A DNA stretch of 64,000 nucleotides, taken from positions 26,158,481 to 26,222,480 of the forward strand of contig OX424561.1 of NCBI GenBank assembly GCA_949152475.1, in the 5' to 3' direction. Shown here piece after piece: positions 12,501 to 24,500 of this stretch; position 1 is the first letter of the stretch; each line of letters starts with the position of its first letter. This stretch comes from Terebella lapidaria (taxonomy: Eukaryota; Annelida; Polychaeta; Terebellida; Terebellidae). The notes under the pieces were generated by a model. That model had not been told where the DNA came from. It ran no database searches and saw only the letters and a list, made by a program, of their open reading frames with translations. The translations under genes were made by a program, and so were the position numbers.

Positions 12501-15500
12501 GTCGCGCTCCCTTTTCTGATCCGCTTGCCGTGTCACTGAGCGTGACTGGATCGCGCTGTTCAGGCTGCGAGTCGGGGCCGGACGAAACTTCGTTGTCGGG
12601 GACGACTATAGGATGATCCGATTCATCCCCGGTGTCGATCACTTGGACGGTGATGTTATCGCCGTCCAACTTAACTGTGCGGGGCCGATTGTCACCTGGG
12701 TCGCTATTTTCCCGGTCGTCTCCGGGTTTGTCAGCCATGCTGACGGGCCGAAATTAAGCCGAAGTACTTCCCAAGTACTGACTAGGCTGGCTGTAACAAA
12801 GTCTGGATTTCTTCAAAACCAGCCTAGTTCAAATGCCGATGATACAAGCCGAATTAACTCCAAAGTCTTGTGACCAGGACTTCAATGATATCACAGTCTA
12901 TAGGCCGATAAATATTGTTCGATTAGCACAGTTTCTATAACAATAGTCTGTATCTCAATAGCCGAAACTTCTGACAATAGTCCTTCTCCTCCAAAGTCTC
13001 AGGCACAAGTGACCTGATTGCCGCTAATCTTCAATGCCGTACACAAAGATGCTGACAGCATCTCAATTCTTAGAACTGGGCCGGGGGGCGCTCTCTATAT
13101 GTATAGAAAACGTCTTTACGCTATGTATCATTGTTCCAAGCGTACACACAGCAAGGCGGGGCCGTCGTCAAGGAAACGCGGGGCGATCCTTCTCTGACCT
13201 CTTGGGTCAGTCCATTACGACAGTAGGGGTGTCCTCACACTGTCCAGATTTCCGTATGTCCATCTGCCGTCCCCTGGATAACTCGTGCCGAATCATTGTC
13301 TTTTTATACAAGTCGACTGTTCAGATTACTGGGCTCTTTTTGCCCGACGACTCACTATTGTAATTATTAGGGGCGACTTCATGTAGGTGCTGTAAACAGC
13401 TAAAATGTTTATTAGCGCTCGTGCGTGCCTTGTGAACTCATCAGTCCATCATTCCTTCTCCCACAAGTTAGCGCACAATAAACTACGGGGTCGAGTTGCT
13501 GTTTCACAGACGACACACAGTTATTAAAGGCTGAGATATGAATATCAATCACTCACAGGGGCGGACATCGTTCCATTCATTTTCAGCCAGTTCACAGGAC
13601 GACGGGGCCGCAAATATTGTAGGGGTCGAAATTGCAATGATCTGGGTCGGTCACACCGCGGCGCTTTGAATATTTTGGGTGATGAATTTGATGACAGGCC
13701 GCATCTTGGCATGATAGCTATGTAGTGACTGGTTCACGTACCACTGGGCCGTTCCTCCGAATATTACATGGAGTGAGTAGAGGCTCTGTCGACGCATACT
13801 CCAGAACGAATCACACTATCACCTCTTCGACAACTAAGTGGCCTTACTCACGGTGTGACTGGTTATTATCCTCTTCGGCTGGCACATGGATTGAAGCTTT
13901 ACATGATAATCTTAGTCATTGCGTAACATACGCCTTGATCAATGGTACATGTTATACGGGGTCGAAACACATATCATCATGCAACCAATTTTTCACCAGC
14001 ATCATAATTATAATATCATATCTAGTGTGTATATATCGAATTTGCCTCACTGACATCTTGTACATGTTAAATGCATATATTGTTATTGTAATATAATATA
14101 TTATTATTGGGAAAGACATGATATCATAGTCCATTAGACATGCATAATTCATCATCAATGACATCAATCAGATAACAAGGCCGGGGTTATCTGTAGCGGG
14201 CCGGTCTGCGTGCGTGGCGTCTGGGTCGATTTGGTCGTGCAGGCGGGGGCGTAGCCTCGCTTGTCTCGGGGTCGGAAGATACCACAGGCTTTTGCCTGCG
14301 TGTCTTGCGTGCCGGTTTTGGAGTGTCGGAACTTGATCTGTGTGATCTTTTCCGTTGCCGATGTCGACTTGAGCCGGATGAGGTCGGAGATCGCGATTGA
14401 CGATCCTGGGTCGTTTGCGAATCAGACTCTGCTGTTTGGTCTGAATCAGTATGCCGATCTTGGACTGTTACCTCCCAAGGGTAATAGAACTCCTTGAGAA
14501 GTCCCATGGGGTCGGGTGACTGTTCTGGGTCGGACTTGCTTGACGACGACGTGGGTCGTACAGGGTCGGAGTAGATGTGGGCCGCTTGGTTGTCACCTTC
14601 GTATGGCTTGAGCACATCCAGATGAACAACACGAGTGTTCCGAGGGTTGGAAACCAGGGCGATTCGGTAATCAACCTCGGTTACACGGTCGATGATCCTC
14701 CAGGGACCAGTCCAGGGCCGAGCGAACTTATTATTCTGCGTGAGTGGCAGATAATAATACCGGACCAGTTCGCCTGGTTGAAACTGGGGTCGTGGTTTCG
14801 CGTGGGCGTCATAACCCATCTTTTGCCGAATTGCCGCTTTTTCGAGATGGTCTTGGGCGAAACCGTGGGCCGTTCTGATGGCTTGCCGCAAATACTCCAC
14901 ATACTCCGGACCACACGGAGGTAGAGGCTCAGGGTCGTAGGTCGGAAACATGAGGTCGACTGGCAAGTTACACTCGTGTCCATACACCATCAGATGCGGG
15001 GTGCATCCCGTGGACGAGTGTACTGAGGTTCGATAGGCCATTAACACATATGGCAAGTGCAAGTCCCAATCGTTTGCACGATCGCTGACGAACGCACTCA
15101 GCATGTTGAGCAATGTCCTGTTGAATCGCTCAACCTGGCCGTCGCTCTGGGGTCGGTATGGGGTCGTACGAATCTTCTTAGCGCCCAGTAGACGCACAAC
15201 ATGCCGGAACAGGGACGACTCAAACTCAGTACCTTGATCGCTATGGACCGCTTTGGGGACACCGTGGTAGACTATCCACCGATTCACCAGGGTGTCGGCA
15301 ACATTTTTGGCCGTATGTCGCCGTAGCGGAAAAGCGTCAGTGTACTTCGTGAAGTAGTCCGACACGACTAGCACATACCGATAGCCTCTTCCCGTGACCT
15401 TGTGGGTGTCGAGGATGTCCATCGCTATTCTGTCGAACGGCGCTCCTGTCGGTAGCTGTGTCAGGGGCGATCTTTTTGGGGCCGGTTTACCCTTGCGGGT

Positions 15501-18500
15501 CACACATTGCGGGCAGCGGGCACACCAGCGGGCGACGTCCAGCGCCAAGCCGGGCCAGTAGAATCGGCGCCTGACTCTCTCGATGGTACGCTGTATGCCG
15601 AGATGTCCGACAATCTTGAGGTCGTGTAGTTGGTGCAGAACTTGTGTCCTGAGTGCTACGGGGAGCACGGTTTGCACCACGGGCCGTCCAGCAGGGTCGG
15701 GTTTTATATGTCGAACTAGCACACCGTCTTGTAGCGCCAGGAGGTTCCAGCGGGAAACAAGTGTCTTTACCTCCTCTCCTTGGCGGGCGACTTCTCGTGA
15801 GTCGGGCTTGGTGCCGGCTAGTATCCATTGCCGCACTTTTCCGACGCTGGGGTCGGCTTGCTGTGCCGCGACAATGTCCTGGGTCGAATAGTCCGAAAGC
15901 CACTTTTGTCCATCAAGTGTGGCGTCCAAAGCACGGACTCGAACAACTTGGCGTGCCGAAACTAGCTGGGGCAAGACCGGTGATGTTATCGAATCACTGT
16001 CCAGGAGGTCTGCCCTTGTCTGGGTCGGAACAACAGTTATCCGACGAACTGGAAGTTCTCCGGAACTTGTTTCTGGGTCGGTCGGAGGTGTGACGAGTCG
16101 TCCGGGACAGTCTTGGTGTTTGCAACTGTGGCACCGTGACAAGCCGTCGGCGTTACCGTGTAATTTTCCGGGTCGATGCTCTATCCGAAAGTCATACTGC
16201 TGTAGCTTGGCGAGCCACCTAGCGAGCATGCCGTCGGCGTCGCTGTAGTTTTTCAGCCACCTTAGCGAGCTATGGTCGGTTCGGAGGAGGAATTTCCTAC
16301 CCCAGAGGTAGTGCCGATAGTGTTGCACCATCTCAACTACTGCCAGTAGTTCCCGATAGGTGGTGCAATAGTTCCGCTGGGTCCGGGACAGGGTCTTGCT
16401 GGCGAACCCGATGGGGATCTCCTTCCCGTCAACCCTTTGTGAGAGGGCTCCTCCCACAGCAAAGCCGCTTGCATCCGTATCGAGGATGAAGTAGTCCTCC
16501 GGATTCTGGGTCGGATGAGCGAGCTTGGGCGCCTTGATGAGGGCGTCGCGGAGTCGCTGGAAAGCTCGTCGCTGGGCCGGTCCCCAAGTGAAGTGGCATT
16601 CACCTCGGGTAAGCGCTACGAGAGGTTCAGCGATCTCAGCGTAGTCCTTGATGAATCGCCTGTGGTAGTTGGCGAAACCAAGGAAAGCCCTGACGTCGGT
16701 GATCTCGCACGGGGTCGGCCATTCTCTGATGGCTTTGACTTTGTTGGGGTCGACTCGGATTCCTTGGCCGCTCACTATGAACCCTAAGTACAAGATTTCC
16801 CGTTGAAATAACTCACACTTCTTGGGCTGAAGTTTCAGGCCTGCCGATCTGATTCGATCCAGGACCGCTTCCAGGTTTGCGAGTGCCTGGTCGAATGTTC
16901 TGCCGTAAGCTATCACGTCGTCGAGATAGCACATACACCGGGTCCACAAGTAACCACGGAGTATGGTCTCCATAAGCCGTTCGAAGGTTGCCGGGGCGTT
17001 GCTAAGGCCGAATGGCATGACCTTAAACTGATAGAGTCCCTTCCTTGTGGCGAAGGCAGTCTTCGGTCTGTCGCTGGGGTCGACTTCAACCTGCCAGTAG
17101 CCAGAGGCCAGGTCTAGGGCCGAGAAGTAGTTGGCGCCTGCCAGGGCGTCATGAGTATCCTGAATGTTGGGCAAGGGATACGAATCCTTGCGGGTGACGT
17201 CATTCAGGAGCCGATAGTCGACACAGAAGCGTACCTGTCCGTTCTTCTTCCGCACGAGCACTACCTGTGCGCTCCAGGGCGAATCGGACGGCTCAATACA
17301 CCCCAAGCGGAGCATCTTGTCGATCTCCTCGTCGATGATGCTTTGCTGCGCCTGAGGGACGCGTCGCTGTCGTTGTCGAATTGGGGCCGAGTTGCCGGTG
17401 TCGATTCTATGCTGGACGACTTGGGTCCGTCCCAGTTGGCCGTCTGGGTGCATAAATGTGTCCTGGTATTGGTGAACCAGGTTGGCGCAACGCCGATGCT
17501 GCTCCGGCGCTAGTCCGGCGCGATCCACCATTTCTTGTAGATGTGGCGGCAGGTCGCGGTAGTGACTGGCGTCTACCATGGCCGGGTCGGGCTCCTCTCC
17601 GGGTCGTGGCAGGGCTCCGACGACACTTTCGACAGGGCTTGCTATAGCGACAGGGTCGGAACGGGTGAGCGTAATGCCGGTATCAGCTGGATTGACTACC
17701 GACACCTTTACGCACTGCCGATTCAGGGTCGTAAGTGTTCTCCCCATGATGAGGTCGGTTTCCTCGGGAAAGGTCGTAAGTGGCTGGACTATCCTCGGGT
17801 GTTGTCGAACTCGAACTCGGGAAGTCGGGACCAGCTCCACTATTGCTTCGCTGCGTGCGGGGACGGTGACAGCTCGTCGCACGGCCATTCTGACAACATT
17901 GGCCTCAATGTCTTTATGTGCGAACAGGATTTCTTTGTGTACCTGTATCGTTCCTTCACCGTAATTCACTACAGCGTGAGCTTGCCGAAAAAAGTTCATG
18001 CCGAGAATCATGTCGTCATGTATGTCAGCCACACAAAAGGTTACGACCATATGGTTAGTTCCGACCTGTATTGAGAGGTCGATCAGTCCATCGATCGGGC
18101 TTGACTGTCCGGTGACGTCACGAATAATAGCCGAAGTAGACCGCAAATGTCGCTGGTCAGCGGGGACGTGACGTAGCTGATCGCGTCGGAGCAGGGAGAT
18201 CTGCGCTCCGGAGTCGAGTACAGCCTTTATCGTCTTGTTTCCGACGTGTACCGGCAACTTCCAGCATTTGTGATTGGTGGCGCTGGAGTTGTTGATGACA
18301 GCCGGAATTTCGGGGTCGTCTAGCGGTGGCCGGAAGAGTGTGTGCAGAGGCGGCAGTTTGGATTCCGGTCCACTCGGAAAAGCGTAGAATCCTCCGTCGT
18401 CGGAGATCCACTCGATCTCGGACATGCTGTCCGTTCCGGTGCCGTTGGCGGTCGGGGGTGACACCCCTTCAGGACGACGGTCTCCACGTGGTGGTCGCTG

Positions 18501-21500
18501 TGGCCGCGGTGCGGACACCCCTTCATGAAAAGAGGCCGATTTCGGGGTCGGAGCTTGACATTTTGTACACACCCCTTCAAGGAGCTGAGGTGTGGGCTGG
18601 GCCGGCTGCGGGGTCGTTATTGGTGTCGTTACCGGTACAGTAGTCGTGACAACCGCAGATGTGGAGCGGGGAACGTTGTCCTGTTGTCTGGAAGGTCCTT
18701 GCTCCTCAGCACCTTCCCCTACTGGTTTGACGACGGGGTCGGAGGTGTTGGTGGGGCCGGTTTAGTTTGGTTACCGGTTTGGTTAGGTACTGACAACACT
18801 TGAGCTGTCCTTCTGTCAGTACCGGGACCATTGGGCCGAAATGCTAGCGGTTTCATGCCGTTACGTACTAGCACATCCTTAAGCCGAAAGCATCGCATCC
18901 AGCGATGGCCGGGCTTCTTGCAAAAGAAGCACACCATGGGTCGTCCGGGTTGCGGGGGTCGATCACCTTTCATCGGGGCCGTTGTTCGTAGGACAGAGAA
19001 GATAGCCGTTTCCTCGCACAGTCCATTCTCGTCACTAAGGACGCACTGGAAGGCTTCGGCCACCCACTCGCGTGAGCTGGTTGGCACTGAGTGTTCGTCG
19101 CAACCTTGTAGGCCGGTAGTGTCACTGTCCGCGGGGTCGTAGTAGGCCGCAATTTGCTCTGGGGTTAGTGTTTCCCCCTGAGTGACTTGTCCCATGGCAC
19201 AGGACAGTTCCTCATTGACAGGGTCGTCTTCCGCGTATCCGCTTGCGGAAATGTCAGCACGTCGTGTGCCTCGATGTCGATCTCTGGCTGTCCTCTGTTG
19301 ACGACTCTCTACCTTGAGAACGGCCGTAAGTGCCTCACTGTAACTGTTAAAAGTGAGGGCACACAGTTTATCGGCAATGGGGTCGGGTTGGCCGTTCACG
19401 AATTGCGCAATTACAGTTCGTTGCCGCGACGTTGGCGTAACGTCGTCGAACACTTGCTCCGCCAGGGCCTGGAGTCGCTCCATGTAGTGTTCCGCGTCCT
19501 CTTTTCGTTCCCGCTTGAGGAACGGGAAATCGTCCCGTTTGGACTGTCGACGGGGCTCGGGTTCCCAGCCCTCTAGGAGTTGGCGACGGAACTCTCCCCA
19601 GGGAGTTGCGACCGGGATATCGAGAGCTAGCGCTTCAGCGCGGCCGCGTAGCGTGCTCCGGAAGGTCGTCGTCTTGTTGAGGTCGGAGTAAGTAAAGGCC
19701 GCAGCGAATTGTTCGAAACTCCGAACGTATTGAGTGAGATTGCCCTCCTTAAAGGTCGCACGCCATTGAGCCATTTTAGCCGTAGCCAACGTTTGGGGCT
19801 CAGACGTGAGTCTCTGTGGCGTGGGCGTGTCAACACTCACCGCAACTGGTGTAGTCGCTGTAGTGGCCGTCGGGGTCGGAACAGCCGAAGTCGCCGGAGC
19901 CGTCGTATCTGGGCCGATCGGGGTCGCGTTAGCGGGGGCGGTCGGTGCTGTCGTCGCGGAGACGGCGAGCGATGCGGCGGGTGGTGCCGTCGTGTGGCTG
20001 GGGTCGTGTGGTGCTTGTGCAGCGGGGGCCGGTTGACTGTATGGAGGCGTCACCCATGGTATCCCGACTGAGGGTGGGAATACAGCCGGTGGTGGATATC
20101 GGTATACCGATCCATCCGGGCATACACCATGGTACACTAATCCGGGTTGTGTACCATGATAGCCGGTGTCAGCGATCACGCTGGGAACGCCACCATATCC
20201 AGGCGGTGGGTTCGCGTAGCCGACATGCGGTGAATAGTATCCGACAGCTACTCCATTTGGAACACCGCTTGTTGCGCCAGGGTATCCGACTGGCGGTACA
20301 CCATATCCGTTGGTGTTTCCGACTGATTGTGAGATCGGAGGTCCGATCATTTGCACAACACTTTCTGCCGGAGCAGACACAACTTGATCTTGCGACGGAT
20401 CGAAGCGCGGTTGTTCTCCGGTAGTCGGCGATGGTCGGTGCGTGGTCGGCGCGGGAGCGCGTGTGTCGGAAGTCGGCGTGTCGGGGTCGCAGAGTCGGCG
20501 ACTTGATGTCGAGGGTGCTTGTCGGGGTCGCGCTTGTCGCATGGTGGCGCGAGGTTCCGCCATTGTGTCGCTGGGTCGTTGTTGTCGTAGCGGCGTCGCG
20601 ATCCGGGTAGCGGTCGTCATCAGGATGTCTTCGGATGTCGCTCCCGTCTGGCTGGGTCGTGTGTACTCTACCACCGTAGGCTCGGTCGGTATGCGTGAGT
20701 ACATTTCTGGCGCGGGGCCGTGTTGTCTCGGCGTCATGGACGGCGCCAGGGGTCGATTGGCCGAATAAGCGTTCGGCGGGGTCGATTCCGGAACATTGTC
20801 AGACTGACAAACCCACTGTCGTATCCGAGAGTTACTTGGTGGGTGCGTAACCATTGACGTGTCTATGGTTACCGGCCGAACGTCCACTGCTAATTGTTCT
20901 GGGTCGATATCACAATCTACGCTCGCTCTTTGACGTGAGCGCGTATAGTTTCTGTCGGCAAAGTCACTTTTCTGGGTCGCTCTAGCCGGCGTGGCCGAGT
21001 ACGCTCTAGCGTGCGCACGCAGAATGTCACTTACTGTATGTGACGGGTCGAGCGGGTCTTCGTCTAGGAACTCCTGCACCAGGTCGGTAGGCGGCGAAAA
21101 CGATCTCAGGGACGAATGGTCGCCAATGGAGTCGAAAAGGCCGGACGGTTGTTGCTCCTGCGACAGTGGAACTGTATCGCTCATGGCAACTGAGCGAGGG
21201 CCGGAAGGTCGGAAGGCCGGATTCGGATTGATCGTCACTTCATCATCCGTAGGGTCGAGTGGCTCACTGCGGGAGGCTCCCGGGGCTAATGCCATCAATG
21301 CCGGTCAGGTCTGGGTCGATAATCCGAGACTAGCTCAGATCCTGGTCGAACGGCGCCAATGTGACGAATATCGTTCACGGCCGATATCAAGCCGGTTTAA
21401 CTGGGTCGTCGTGTGATACAATAAGCCGGCAGTTTCGATTTAACTGTTTATTGTGGTGATAAAGACTGATGATCAATCACGCACAATCAGGGTCGCACTC

Positions 21501-24500
21501 TCACCTACGTCGGGTGATATCCCAGTCTATGTTTCTATATACTCCTAGTATAGTCCTTTATACAACTTGCACATATATCCGATAGATTATATATATTAAT
21601 ATCGACAGTCTCACAGGAGCTTCTTGTATACACGTCCTGCCACTGGGATTTACACTTCACTTCTGCGCAGAAGACCGGGGCCGAGGGACCATGTGGCTGT
21701 GTAATTTCCCGCCAAGTGTAAGCGGTGTTGTGATAGGTTGAATGTGTGGTGCAATGCGCTGATGTCACCGGGAAAGTGGGTTTCCCCGGCTCGTGTCAAT
21801 ACTTGGAATGCCTGTATGTGTGCACGTGATGTATGGGGTATGTGTGTCAAGTTCTATGTTTAGAAGTCAGTGCATGTGAAGGTCAAGGTCGGGTAAACGG
21901 GGCCGAGTGTACTGAGCTAGCGGGGCCGCAGGTGCGTGGTTTGACCTGTGTATGTAACCATGACTACATGGAGTTTATGCTTGTGATCGTATAGTGTGTA
22001 CTTGTCCTGTATGTAAGTCATGTAGAATGAATGTTTGTTGTGGAAATGTGTAGTGCGCGGGAGGGACGGGAGTAACAGTCGCTAAAATTACTACACTATG
22101 TTACCTTTTGCTGCTTATTGTAGGGGCCTGATACATCGTACATGAGAAAACAGTGGTTAAATAAATATTTATAATAAGAATATGTCCATAAATCCAAGAT
22201 GGCCGCCAAATTTAGATAATTATTCACTAAAATGTCCATAACTTCGGACTGAGTCAACTTAGGATGTTCATTCTGGGGTCTATACCTAGGTTTTCATATA
22301 CAGGGAATCCATTTATACCAAAATAAATACAATCAAGCTATTTCTTTTGATGTATGTACACCTGCACACATGGTACACGCTACACATTCATTTAGATATC
22401 TCTCGAACAAAGCCCCCTTGACACCCCTATGGTGGCAATCTGTACACGAAGGTGTGCCCAAGCTAGATCGATGAATGAGACTGTTGTGGCAGAAGTGATG
22501 TAGAATTTTCCAGAACTGAGGAGATAGAGGATGTTGAGGGGTATGATGTCGGACAGCTCAAGACAAGGTTGTTCTACTTCAAGAGAATGCAGGGCAATGG
22601 TGAAGACATCATCAACTAATATGTCAATTCATCCAATATAGCAGTACCAATATCATAGTACCATGTTCCATCATGTTCATGTGTTAAGATAGCCAATGAA
22701 GATATTCTGCATTATTGTTCTCTGTTTGTGAAATAAAAAGTATCACAAGCATGTTGGCGAGTAATGCGTAATGCATAAGTGTATGAATAAATTCAAATAA
22801 CAATATGTTCTCATTTGCTTTCCATCTCAATGAGATGCTGTTATCAATTTAAATTGATATTATATAGCTAGAATAACACCAAAAAGGAATCTACATACCA
22901 AAATACCCTTGAAAGTAAGTATCACACATCTTTATAGCACAATTAGTTACGAACTTGAATTTTCGGGGTGTGTTTAGCAGGCATCTTGGATTTATGTTGA
23001 TTAACAAAACTACTTTCAGTAACCAAATCAAACTCTATTTGTTCAAGGATTTATTGGGATTGTAAATCAGTAAAAGTCACTATCAGAAATATCTAAGCAA
23101 GATCCACAATTGAGACCATAGGGGTGTCAAGGGGGCTATGTTCGAGAGATATCTAAATGAATGTGTAGCGTGTACCATGTGTGCAGGTGTACATGCATCA
23201 AAAGAAATAGCTTGATTGTATTTATTTTGGTCTGAATGGATTCCCTGTATATGAAAACCTAGGTATAGACCCCAAAATGAACATCCTAGGTTAACTCAGT
23301 CCGAAGTTACGGACATTTTAGTGAAAAATTATCTAAATTTGGCGGCCATCTTGGATTTATGGACATATTCTTATTATAAATATTTATTTAACCACTGTTT
23401 TCTCATGTACAATGTATCAGGCCCCTACAATAAGCAGCAAAAGGTAACAAAGATTTTATTTTGTAGACCTATGCAGCCTAAAGTCAAGCAATCTCATAAT
23501 TCGAGATTTTGTGGGGCGGCCATTTTGAAAAATGGCCTGAAAACCAATTTTTGCAATGGAAGCACAGCCGGAGACATATGTAATGTTTGTAAGTATTAAA
23601 AAACATTGAGAAAAAAGTTGGTTTTGGAGGATCATGGGGGAGGGGGGTGCAAAGGGACCCCCCGTACATGCCCGACTAATACTTCTATTCGGACAATACC
23701 TTTGTCTCGGATTCTTCTAACATTTTGGCAAACTGGTAGTAAGCTTCGTAATATGGTTCGACGTCCTCCTATCGAAAGATATATACATGCCGTACACTAT
23801 TCTTGATCATTGTTTACTTCGAGGTTAAATATACAGGAAATGAATAAAATGTTTGCTGTAAAACATTTATCATATGTATAATATATATTGTAGGATCATG
23901 CATTTGTTTATACAAACCTCTGCCACGAACAGAGCTCCTTCAGAGAACGGGCTCCAATGTATACCCGTTATCTGGATACCCAGAAAATATTCAGTCATAA
24001 CAATGAATCAAATTGTAATTGCTACTAGCGTCATTTCCTCGTGGAAAAGCTTCTGCGTACATAATGTGGGTGTTTTGTTCTAGTACTTCGTTTGGCAGCT
24101 GCACACCATATTTGCAAAACGTGCATACAAGGAAGGCTGATTTCCAAACCACTTGGGAGCATGGACATATATCTAGTAAGCCTAGTTAATTAGCCTCCAG
24201 ACGAAATTACCCCCGTCTTTACCTGACCAGAGTAGTTGTCCACCGTGAAGTGTGGGCGTCTATATTCCAAGTGTGTTGCACGTTCTTCCCTTCACATACA
24301 TGTAGCAAATAAAAGAGAACACTGCATAAGCTCCTATTTCAAAGAACATGTCCTAATCAACACCAATATGAGATAAAATGCCTGATCTAGCATCTATATG
24401 AGAAAATTTGCCTGATTCAGCACCTATATGTGAGAAATCGTCAGGTGCTAATAGGTTTGAACATACATGTAGGACATTGTAGGTCTACATATACCCGTAT

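Larger units (their letters stand above)
8700..22095 (-). mobile_element. Gypsy (Ty3-like) LTR retrotransposon, 13.4 kb, looks whole and very young
   Basis: It is flanked by 4-bp target duplications CTAT (8696-8699 and 22096-22099). Both LTRs are 736 bp, begin TG and end CA, and show no difference by eye. Element order on the minus strand: 5' LTR 21360-22095, gag 21298-18719, pol 18572-14187 (protease, reverse transcriptase, RNase H, integrase, the Gypsy order), a third open frame 12738-9940, and 3' LTR 9435-8700. Identical LTRs imply insertion very recently. All three long frames are open, so no obvious breaks are seen. At 13.4 kb it is long for the family. It sits in a foldback element inside a dioxygenase intron, antisense to the XDH-like gene and in the same sense as the dioxygenase. 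Confidence 0.93.
8464..23678. mobile_element. Long-terminal-inverted-repeat DNA element, split by the Gypsy insertion
   Basis: The left arm is 8464-8699 plus 22096-about 22435. The right arm is about 23112-23678. They are inverted copies of about 575 bases, with shared stretches from the tip (tagtcgg, catgtacgggggg) through 'aggcccctacaataagcag' to 'gggtgtcaagggggc'. The centre (about 22436-23111) shows no transposase. Without the 13.4-kb Gypsy insertion the element is about 1.83 kb. It ends only 22 bases from dioxygenase exon 23768-23700. This is a foldback or MITE-like element; superfamily not assigned. Confidence 0.8.

Noticed and set aside
9940-12738. Third Gypsy frame considered as an envelope gene
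   Set aside because: The position fits, but no signal peptide, furin-like site or membrane segment is visible, and the protein looks intracellular.
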